A stretch of 64,000 bases of DNA from Yponomeuta sedellus (taxonomy: Eukaryota > Arthropoda > Insecta > Lepidoptera > Yponomeutidae), in the NCBI GenBank assembly GCA_934045075.1, contig OW203723.1:22657615-22721614 (forward strand), given 5' to 3'. Made by a program: the position numbers and the translations under genes. The notes under the pieces were generated by a model. The model was given only the letters and a program-made list of their open reading frames with translations, had not been told where the DNA came from and made no database searches. Positions 54,708-64,000 of this stretch are shown here, piece by piece (positions within the stretch are counted from its first letter, which is position 1; the number at the start of each line of letters is the position of its first letter).

Positions 54708-56324
54708 AAATGAATACAAAATAACACCATGAAAATATTTTGTCATGGTTTTTGAGAACACAAGAAATGTGAGAAAGAAAGTTAATGTGTATAATAATAA
54801 AAAAAAAATAGATTTTTCATTGAATTTAACACGTTTTCTTATAAGGGTGCAGATGCATAACATAATTCACGATATAACTCAAATACTAATAAACGCGTTC
54901 TACATTATAAAGCGTTACGTGAGAGAGTGACGATAATACATATTCTAAGGCCGTTTTGTTAGGCGCGTTCTAGTACCACGTGACTTTATTGACTTTTATA
55001 CTGGTTATACTATAAATAGTAGTACATGTAGACAAAATCATGGAATAACCCAATCCTACGTTTTTTTATCTTTTAACGTGTTCTCTCCTATTCTATTTAA
55101 ACATTAGAGCAAATTCTCCATTATGATTCAGTCAGTTAAATTAAGTACTCAATAAGCGCTGGTTTGCTGTGACTATTGAGATTGTACAAATTGTTCTATT
55201 AGTAGTAGTAGTAAGGATTTATAAGTGTTAATTAGTATAATTAGGTATTTATATTATGGCTATTATTATATCAACAATTTTTCGAACCTACAGCCTAAAA
55301 ACCCACTTATTGCCGTTTGTTTTTTAACGTCGTTTATAAAGGAAATTATATCTTATTCTAGATTCTAGGCTGTAGAATATAAAAATATTATTATGTTTGA
55401 GTTTTCTGTGTGATATTTCTTTGCAACAATCGATTGTAAAATATAGGATAAGATAAAAATAGTTATTTGTTATACAAGAGTGCAAAGTTGCTTTTTAACC
55501 GCGTGTTCAATTTTAATGACCGGGCAAGCGAAGGATTCTAAAATTGAATCACGAGCGCAGCGAGTGATTCAAAATTAGAATCCTGAGCGTTAGCGAGGGA
55601 ATCAAAAGAACACCAGGTGAAAAATCTTTGCACTCGAGTGCAACACGTAACTTTTCATTCCACCTCAGCGAGGAAATGACTAAATGCAAAAAAAAAACGT
55701 TTACAATCACAAGATAGGTACACTTCTATTTCAGTTTAGGTATTAATTACTACATTATGACAGGTAAGTATTACAGAATAATCTTTAAATTATAACAAAA
55801 TAATACTAAGGTATAATTAAGAAAATTTTAAAGTAACGTTGCTACAGTTATTTAAATTGAGTGTAATATTTTTTTAATTTACAAACTTAGTGCACACGAT
55901 GTTCTAAATTAAATTTACTTTATCCTCTAGAGAATAAAAACGGCTTTTCCACTCAGATATTGAAGATTAAAAATACTCTTTCCGAGATGGTGGGATGAAA
56001 AATTCTTTATTGTACACCAGGAAAAAGAAACATTAGATATTAAACATGTTTTTTTTAATGGTAGTGTATCTTCTGTTAGCCGGTTTTGATGATTAAAATT
56101 AGCGAATATTTTTTTAATAAAACTATTTTAAACATCTATTCTTTTATTATTTAAAATAAAAAAAGGAAAGCGCTACAAATTAATTTTGAACTGCGCAACA
56201 TATAGGCTGTAACAAAATCGCCATAAACATACAAAAATGGGGCGTTCTACTCGTCATATGATGCAATTTTGCTATGACGAAAACTTAGATTTAGATCGCG
56301 AAAAATCGTGTCATGCTTGAGAGG
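54708..56324. other. Repeat-rich intergenic sequence
   Basis: Contains a small MITE-like pair CTACAGCCTA / TAGGCTGTAG (about 55289 and 55366). A repeat at about 55470-55680 has mirrored words GATTCTAAAATTGAATCACG and GAGTGATTCAAAATTAGAATC around GAGCGCAGCGAG. No gene is seen. Confidence 0.55.
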
Positions 56325-56644
56325 GAATTCGCTAAAAAATACTTAACTGTAGTCCTATCTCTTCTCAATTCAGAAACCGGCCTTTAGTCTGCCTTACCCT
56401 TAAGAAACTTATCATATTAAACTTACGCTGGTACGGAACTTTCGGAGAGCAAGTGTAACTCGCTCTTAACTCGTTATTATTTCCAGGTGGATCTCATAAT
56501 ATCGCTTTGTTGAAGTTACTAAATATAGATAAGTAAATAAAAAAGTATTTGAAAACCACACAAGAAAAAAAAACAGTATTCACACGGTGCAAAGTTGCAA
56601 ACTTACATAATAATATGTAGAGTCGCAATAAAAAGTTACATTAC

Positions 56645-56789
56645 CCTTATTCTTCGCGTGCATTGTGAGGTAAAGCGATCTATATTCACTATAAATATTA
56701 ACAGCCTGAGGAACGAACGTCATTTCAGCACTTTGACTTACAAAATCTTCGTTTTCATAAGGAAGATCAGGGAGCCGATTCTCGCCCAT
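56645..56789 (-). CDS. Possible first coding exon, unknown protein
   Basis: The minus strand opens at an ATG with MGENRLPDLPYENEDFVSQS and continues to AKNKG, where a donor-like AAGG|GTAATG occurs. Its composition looks more like coding DNA than its surroundings. I could not find a matching downstream exon or recognise the protein. Confidence 0.25.
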
Positions 56790-56949
56790 GCGAATTGAAA
56801 GCGTAGACGCAAAAAAAAATCGAAGCTTTAGACATTATTGTCGCATAAAAATAAGATAAGATAAACTCTACACAGTCATTAGACTTTTATTTTCAATCTA
56901 GCATGGCGTTCAGAGATTTTGGCTGTCGCTCGACTTTTTATGTAGAATT

Positions 56950-57080
56950 CAAAATTTAAAAAACCTATTTAGAGGCTAAAAATTCCACCCATGCCTGTAC
57001 TCGAACCCGCGACCTCTGGCTAACCGTACCAGAAGTTGCAGAGCGTAAATTGTCCTTAGCACGAGTTAGTGCATTCTTCT
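56950..57080 (-). mobile_element. tRNA-type SINE, deleted copy
   Basis: GAGGCTAAAAATTCCACCCA and CTCGAACCCGCGACCTCTGG, then a jump to the tail CCTTAGCACGAGTTAGTGC. Confidence 0.7.
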
Positions 57081-57300
57081 TCTTTCGTGTCGAAAGCGCC
57101 GCCCTCCTCTCAGACATCTCGCTCCCAAAACCGCGCCACTGCGAGCGCGCCGGGTGATGCCTCCATGAGATCCCGCAAACTGCACTGTGGAGCTTCAGGG
57201 CAGACACAAAGATGCATTGTTGTTTGTGCAGCTCCACATCGGCACAAGATGTCAGCAATAAAGTAGTTATTAGATTATTAGAATAAAATTTATAGAAATT

Positions 57301-57356
57301 TCTTTGTTAGATTTAACTTAGTGTCTTAGTGTGCACTAAGTTAAATCTAACAAAGA
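57301..57356. repeat. Perfect 23-bp hairpin
   Basis: 57301-57323 (TCTTTGTTAGATTTAACTTA and on) pairs perfectly with 57334-57356 across a 10-base loop. Confidence 0.95.
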
Positions 57357-57889
57357 CATCAAATATAAATCAATCAAAGATAACAATCTAACACTTAGTG
57401 TAAAGTGAGTCAATAAAAAAAAAACTTATATTATAATGTATTTAATTTGCTGTGAATAATCAATAAATCGGACTATTTCAGCACTACACGTCTAAATTGG
57501 TAACACTTTTTGTGCAAAATCTCGTCGCCCACGATACAGGCCCAGCCTAGTGTGGGGACAAGGTCACCACGACTTAAAGTTATTTAAATTTATCTGTTAA
57601 CCCTGTTTATTAGGGAAAATAAACTGTGTATTAAACTGTGTGTAGGTATCTTCGAGCAGGATCCCCCATAGGACATTAAAAAGAATATAATCATTTTCAA
57701 GTCATACGAATTATTTGCTACCGAAGAAAGAATTGGCTCCCTGCTCCTCTCTGTGGCTTATTCACTACACCCGAACACATTTGATTTTAAAATTTAAGTA
57801 CATGTTGCTTTGATCCACGTCTGATTTTCTACAGGATTTCATTTTCACGACTCTAGACATGCGGTTGTTTGACGCATCCAGACTGATGG

Positions 57890-58030
57890 CCGGTTTTTGA
57901 ATTGAGAATTTCACTAAGTAAATAGTACCTAAAGTAACGTTCTGTCTCGCTATTTGCTGAGATATTCGAAGAGACAGCACTACAGTTGAGTATTTATTTA
58001 GCAAAAATCTCAGTTCAGAAACTGGCCGTG
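57890..58030. mobile_element. Palindromic MITE
   Basis: Same family as 15700-16010: GGTTTTTGAATTGAGAATTT at left, and TCTCAGTTCAGAAACTGGCC at right. Confidence 0.75.
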
Positions 58031-58400
58031 CAGCTATACCTAATCGGCCTTACTGATAAAGGTTATGAGCTGTGTATACAGCCGTTATGCTAGGTATGGC
58101 AAATTTGTACGCTAAATGCGATTATACCAGTTTAAATTGATATCTGTCAAATAGTTATTCAGAGTGTATAACCTATTTATTAGTAAGGCCGAATGTGATT
58201 ATAATTATGTTACTTAATGTTACATTGTTTTAATACAATCAATCTTTTCCGACGACCTTTCAACGTCTATGTTTGAACTAGTGATAGAGATGTTATCACT
58301 AGATTCACAAGATTGGTCTAAGATCCGGCTAAGAAGTAACACTATTAAATGAAGGAATACATTCTAGATAATATAAGATACTTTGATGCAAATAGGTTTA

Positions 58401-58662
58401 CAGTCTATTTATTCTTACTTGTCCAATTTAGTAAACAAGATTCTTACCTTAAAATTGAGATTAGATGCCTAAACTAGACATTTTCTCGCAAATTCATGAA
58501 CTATCATGCATGAACTATGTTTATAAAATTGGCAGCGTGTTATCTAAAAGAGTGTTCCATGTTACTTCATTATATGGAAATATGGCAGTTTTGGACTAAA
58601 AAGTCACAGTTTAAGGGTAGAATCTTGTTTACTAAATTGGACAAGTAAGAATAAATAGACTG
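58401..58662. mobile_element. 262-bp Tc1/mariner-like MITE
   Basis: Perfect 44-bp inverted ends (58401-58444 and 58619-58662) starting CAGTCTATTTATTCTTACTT, with TA on both sides. No transposase frame. Confidence 0.85.
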
Positions 58663-59056
58663 TAGCTATTTGCTCTTTGATTTTACATACATAAATAAAA
58701 AAATTACATATTTTTACTACAATATTGTTACACCTGTTTGGCTGTTTTACATGTCTAATCCTCGTCTAATCCTATTATAATATCATAAATGTGAAAGTTT
58801 GTGAAGCTGTTTCGATGTTTGTTACTCAATCACACAATAACGACTAAACGCATTTCTGCAAGCTAGTAAACAAAATTAAATGTGTGGTTGGTGTAAGTTG
58901 TATAAAATATGTCATCAAGGTCATCCCAGGCTAAGCTGATGATGATTTGATGAAGAATATTATTTTTTTATGTACATAATTTATGTTCTGCTTGTACAAT
59001 ATTAGCGGCTGCCTTCAGGCCGATTTTATTTACGATTTGATTTGTGTGTTAGTGTT

Positions 59057-59425
59057 TCAACCCTTGTATGTCCCCACTACTGGGGCAAGGGCTCTTCCTG
59101 CATCGCAGGAAGTTTAGGTAATAATCCACCACGGGGGCCAAGTCCGGGTTGGTGGAGGATTGTAAGACAGTGGCAGGCCTTACTGTCAGAAGTTATCAAG
59201 CCGCACATAAGGCCTCTGACATGACTTAACGACTGCCATTACATGACAGCAGGCACCAACGGCTTAACGTGCCTTGCGAAGCACGGAAGCGCTCGGAAAA
59301 TGCCACTAGCGGTAGTCACGGGACGGTCACCCATCCTGCACCTGACCGCGCCTGTTGTGTTTGTTGTTGCTTAACTCAAGTAATTGGTTCCAATCACTCG
59401 GTCGCCTAGGCCGCGAGCGCTTCTC
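59057..59425 (-). mobile_element. 5S-like SINE
   Basis: Tail at left (TTTCAACCCTTGTATGTCCC), CGGTCACCCATCC at about 59325 (reverse of the 5S C box) and head at right (CGCCTAGGCCGCGAGCGCTT). I could not define a clear target duplication. Confidence 0.85.
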
Positions 59426-59846
59426 GGAACTAAGTTGGTGAGTCTTCTAACTCATTCTAGAATGATAATAGTATGATAGTATGGGAGCCAGAGATTCTCT
59501 GTACAACAGTAGACGGTCTTATTACTTTTTGGCCATTCTTTCGATTGGCATCATAAAAGTAGGGGTGTATTTTTACATTTAAGTCGGTTCGATTCCCAAA
59601 CGAGGCAAGTAATTTTTAGAAAATCATTGAGTGCAGCTTTACTAACTTTTAAAAATAACATAAAGTCTTCTTTCAGCATAATAGACCCACGATGTTTAAG
59701 GTACGTTCCCTTCATGTCCCATAACTTGACGCCCTGTATATACGAAATACAAGAAATGCAGTATCTTATCTTACTTACTACCTAAAAATACAGGAATGAA
59801 GACAGTTAAAAAGTGGGTGTGTTTGTTTTACGTAGGTGAATGATAT

Positions 59847-59902
59847 GTGTGTGTGAGTGTGTGTGTGTGTGAGAGAGAGAGTGTGTGTGTGTGTATGCGT
59901 GA
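59847..59902. repeat. GT/GA microsatellite
   Basis: Interrupted TG and AG dinucleotide runs (GTGTGTGTGTGTGAGAGAGA and on). Confidence 0.9.
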
Positions 59903-60430
59903 ACATAAGTTTATCTCATCAACAGCGGTGTGTGAATACTACAGTGACATCCCTCTATTTAAAAACTGCATATAGGAGACCGCCCCCCAGATGTCAGCCC
60001 AATGATAAATTGATATGCGGTGAGCTAGTCAACCAATTTCGGGTTAGGTCCTCGCTCTTGAATTGCTATCAGCTTTGTTGCCAATCTTGTTAAAGTCTCC
60101 TCGACATTGACTCTTGAACTTGTTACCAGCAATCATTGGTTATACAGATTTGTCAATGGTTACGCTCTTGATACAAGAAAAAAATAAATAAAACTTATTT
60201 GTAGGCAAACATGGTACAATGTGTTCCTAAAATTTGTCAATGCCTGCATGACTGTGCGAGACTCTGGCATAGAAATGTCGGTAGATGGCCCATAGAGTAA
60301 TTAATTGAAGTCAATATTAACATTATATAAAAAATGCGATGTCAAGAAATATATATAAAATTAACTTTATAAACATACCTGCATAAACGTTTGTTTCTCG
60401 AAGGGTTAGACATAACATAACATTAACATA
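59903..60430. other. No gene seen
   Basis: AT-rich sequence without a recognised exon or repeat family. Confidence 0.5.
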
Positions 60431-60625
60431 ACATTTGCATACAGGCACATACATTGATTCTGGCCCCACACTAGGATATTATGTCGTGGGAACCAGAAAC
60501 AACGACATCACAAACATGTAAACATCCAAGACCTGGGGGTTTTTTTTTGTCTCCAGCCGGGGTTCGAAGCCGGGACCTCTTGCATGGTAGGCAGATGCTC
60601 TACCGCTACGCCACAGAGATCGTCA
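60431..60625 (-). mobile_element. SINE, full reverse copy of the satellite-SINE family
   Basis: Body GCATACAGGCACATACATTG and CATCACAAACATGTAAACAT, an A/T run, then a head with GGGGTTCGAAGCCGGGACCT and CATGGTAGGCAGATGCTCTA. It shows the family's form outside the satellite. Confidence 0.85.
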
Positions 60626-60728
60626 GACAAAGACCAAGATTTACCACTTGCTACAATGCAGTACCCACGATCCTGGCCTGTTTCGCTTCATTCGATCTTA
60701 ATCCCCCTTTCACATAGTTTTACTTTCG

Positions 60729-60836
60729 TTATCAACCCTTGTAAGTTCCCACTGTTGGGGCACGGGTCTCTTCCTGCATCACAGGAAGGTTAGGCCATAC
60801 TCCACCACGGGGGCCAAGTCCGGTTCGGTGGAGAAT
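60729..60836 (-). mobile_element. 5S-like SINE, 5'-truncated
   Basis: Only the 3' part is present (TTATCAACCCTTGTAAGTTC to GGGGGCCAAGTCCGG), as in the nested copy at 30868-30977. Confidence 0.8.
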
Positions 60837-60839
60837 AGT

Positions 60840-62340
60840 ATTACGTGAATAGTTTTACTTTACAGTTATATATTGTTAACCCACTCAGAATACCTGCGAT
60901 ACGGGATTTCCTATTGCAGGGCTCATATTTATTCATGTCAAAATTCTTGGTAATTAAATATTCTTTTCATTTTTTTTCTTTTTCCCGCTCTACTCTTAAA
61001 TACGGCGTTAAATTGTGTGGAAGTGTGGCGTGGAATTTTCCCCATAGCTATTCGTATTGAAATTACTCTTCAACCACTAAGTAAAGAGTAGAATCACTTA
61101 TTTTCGAATAGATACGGGGATTTTATTACACCCTGTATAAATTACATGTAACTGAATAACCCTAAAAAACTTCGTAAAAAACGTGACTTCATACATTTAA
61201 ATACTTCAAAATTACTTATATAATTTCGATATGTCAGGACTTCAGGAGTAAGGTTCATAACCATTTCATCCGCTGCTATTTTTCTTCTATTTAATTATTT
61301 AGGTTACAACATTTATTGTCCTTTTAAATGCTAAACCAAAGCCGAACAGACATTACATTTAAAGGGTTAGGGAACTCCAATCAAATGGTCGCAAAATATA
61401 TTCTTCCTCCATATCATTAAACAGATCAAAATTCCCGCTGTAATGATAATGTGTAATAATGTGCTCCATTTGCAAATAACCTTAAGCCCTTATTTGTAGG
61501 GCCTTCTCTATCATTAGTTTTACCATTAGTAAGTTTGACCAGGGGCGTATCAAGCGAAAATTGCGTCTACAACAAGCATTGAAGTTGCGCCATAGCGCCG
61601 ACTAGAGTTGGACTGGCGTGGCTGTTATTTGATAGAAAATACATTATGTGTTATATAGAATCGACATTCTTCCATGTTTACTTCTTCGACATTGGTAGAG
61701 TGCCGAGTGCGTAAAAGCTCGAATTTAATAAAATTATATAAAAGAGGCTATATCCAGCACTTGACTAAAATAGCCTGAAGAAGAAAAAGATATAAAAGAG
61801 GATATTTAAAAAAATATTGGAAAATAGTGAAAAAGGTCAAAAACAAGAGAAAAAAGTAATTGTAAAATATAAACTAAATGCATCCCATTTTCAGGGACTG
61901 CGCATTTTAGCCTACGAGTATATCTTGTAGGTTTTGTACAAAAGTTTGCCTCACGCGTTACTCGATCGACTGTAACACTGTTATATTAAGATAATTTAAA
62001 AGAAGATTATTCTAAATTGCCCCCAGGAAAAAAATTAACGCAAAATATTTATATACAAACGTAAAAAGTAGCAAATTAGTAAAAGAATAATAAAAAAATA
62101 AGGCCTAACTTTTTAATTCAAACTTGAAATATTATCTATACCAAATAGAGTACCAGGAGGCCACAAAAAAATATGTACACATTTACTATATTATCTATAC
62201 CAAATAGAGTACCAGGCCAAAAAATATGTACACATTTACTAATAATACATTTAAAAAAATATCTGTTACTGTTACCTAATGTTGTACCCCTTTCAACGGC
62301 GCCCAGGGCTCGTGCCCTGCCTGCACCGCCCTGGATACGC
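60840..62340. other. Intergenic, no gene seen
   Basis: AT-rich. A direct duplication of about 55 bp around TATTATCTATACCAAATAGA and ATATGTACACATTTACTA lies at about 62130-62240. Confidence 0.5.
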
Positions 62341-62359
62341 CACTGGCTGTTTGTTAGTT

Positions 62360-62722
62360 ACCATTACCATATAGAGCGGAGCTGTCGGTAGCGTGTTGTG
62401 TTCTTTGGTTGCCTGCCGGCAAGCGGCCGCGGCGGCGAGTGACGTAAGTGAACGGATCATTTGTAAGTTTTTCGGCGCGGGGCCCCCACCAGCGACTTTG
62501 TTTACGAGACAGACGCCCGAGCCGGCACTCCGCAGCCAGCCTTCACGCGGGACGCGACGACATCGGAAAATACTTTAAAAAAAAAGAAACCTCAGGCTGT
62601 CGCTGCGGAATTCGCGGTTTAAAAAAAAGGGTCTTTTAGTCGCGTCACCGAATACGCCGGTGGACGCGATTAGATCATAGCCCTCCCGTGATTGGGTCGC
62701 GAACGAGCCACAGGTGAACGAG
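62360..62722 (+). promoter_or_regulatory. GC-rich candidate promoter and first exon
   Basis: A CpG-rich island in AT-rich DNA (AAGCGGCCGCGGCGGCGAG) contains a CRE-like TGACGTAA at about 62440. It ends in the donor-like GAACGAG|GTAAGG at 62722/62723. No long ATG frame spans it, so I read it as a 5' UTR exon of a gene continuing beyond 64000. Confidence 0.4.
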
Positions 62723-64000
62723 GTAAGGCGTTGCATCCAGCCGATTTTTTTCCTCCGTAAGTTTTCGTCTATCTTTAGCTGGTTTTAACAATTTCGTCAT
62801 ATGGCTCTATACAAACTAAATGTGTTCGTCAGTGTCACTTATGAAATGTATGTTGATGAGAATGTTAGTTTTGGGTGCCTTAATTTTTTTAATGTATTCT
62901 ATCTAACATACATGTAGCCTCACGTTGTGTATCACTTGCGTTTGTTTCTTTTCCGTTTTTTTTTTAACTAAACCGGTTGGGGTATATTTTTGAAGCTGTG
63001 GTAATAAAATTTACATATCAGTGTTAGAGATCAATGCACGTGTGGCAACTCCACCTACAACAATACATGTAATTAGACAATCGTGAAAAAACCGGCCAAG
63101 CGCGTGCTGGATTCGCGCACCCAGGGTTCCGAACCACGACCAATTTTATATCTACAATAAAGTGTTCTCTACCTGTATTTATATGTGTTTCTTCTTCAAC
63201 TCAATTTGAGATCCTTATTGTCTGACTGCCACTTGAGTACGTACGTAGTTTAATCATCACATCAAGTTTAATTTATTCAAGATTGACGACGTTTTTTTTA
63301 CAATAGAGCAAGAACCAACGTTCAAAATACGTTTCTTGTATCCTTGAGTATGTTACTTTTTATTATTTGTTAGGAAATTCGCCATAAGAACATTACTGTT
63401 CTGAGACAAAACTTTCTAGTTGCTGCGTGAATCTCCCCGAAATAGTTGCCGTCATTATCCTCTTGATCTGATATGATATTCACAATTGATCATTGTCAGT
63501 GCAGTAGGTTTTAAAAAAATATTTTTTTTCTATAATTAGTTTGATTTGGTTGACACTTTTGTATATTGTATCAACCATAACTGCATACTTAGTACACTTC
63601 TGTTATGATGAGTACTGTGAGAACTTAGTGCGAAAAATTAGGAATTGGCGACAATTCGAGAAGATTCACTCATCAACATATTAGGGCTCAAGAGTACAGC
63701 CATTTAAAGGTAAGACAGACTAACTAATAATTGAGTCCCGTTGCCAATTTACACGTGCGGAACCCTAAAACCGCGCCGGTCTGTGTATAAATGAGCAACA
63801 AGTTTCAAGGGTAGAGCAAGAACTCTACCGGTGAGCGTGTTTTTGGGGCGGCACGTGTTTACAATGCATTTATATACTGATAGCATCTCTATCAGTGACT
63901 GATATCACAGTGTAAATATCTATTTCCACGCTGTAAATGACTTTGTCCATAAATACACCACAAAGCGATTCAAGTTATATCTGAAAATTCTAAAGAATTA
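62723..64000. other. Possible large first intron
   Basis: AT-rich. Holds a split copy of the ACCGGCCAAG repeat (AAAAACCGGCCAAGCGCG at 63087, GCGGAACCCTAAAACCGCG at about 63757). No exon is seen. Confidence 0.4.

Overview
This is AT-rich nuclear DNA from an insect, most likely a moth or butterfly. Genes have GT-AG introns in standard phases, and the proteins are insect-type versions of conserved cellular enzymes. The gaps are packed with SINEs, non-LTR remnants and MITEs of lepidopteran style. There are no prokaryotic operons, no CRISPR array and no virus. I could not name the species.

Layout. 1-2853: a satellite of about 74-bp units, continuing from outside the window, with a tRNA-derived SINE amplified inside it. 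4980-6553 (+): last two coding exons of EIF2B4, with a duplicated exon-intron boundary. 8094-9494 (-): intact single-exon RPN1 (ribophorin I), convergent with EIF2B4. 9994-10428 (+): a small two-exon secretory-pathway membrane protein, divergent from RPN1. 13267-33201 (-): complete PDIA6 (P5) in eight coding exons, with a 10.7-kb third intron full of transposon debris, a decayed THAP fragment and a LINE 3' end. 35074-37960 (+): complete deoxyribonucleoside kinase in four exons, with a 250-bp perfect pentanucleotide microsatellite in intron 3. 38.7-51 kb: repeat-rich intergenic DNA. 51307-53431 (+): two tandem two-exon MADF-BESS genes with introns at the same place and phase. 53.6-64 kb: more repeats, ending in a GC-rich stretch near 62.4-62.7 kb that looks like a promoter and first exon of a gene running off the right edge.

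The identified genes are housekeeping: translation initiation (EIF2B4), ER N-glycosylation (RPN1), ER disulfide isomerisation (PDIA6), nucleoside salvage (dNK) and probable DNA-binding regulators (MADF-BESS). RPN1 and PDIA6 both act in ER protein maturation, but nothing here shows that they are co-regulated; several introns lie between them.

The points most worth a second look are local. They include an in-frame alternative splice donor created by duplication in EIF2B4, a decayed copy of the PDIA6 CxxC exon, a SINE carried in a satellite higher-order repeat, a 5S-rRNA-like SINE family with clear target duplications, a templated 240-bp insertion between 58-bp direct repeats, and several perfect hairpins. 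I did not find a clearly new multi-gene system.
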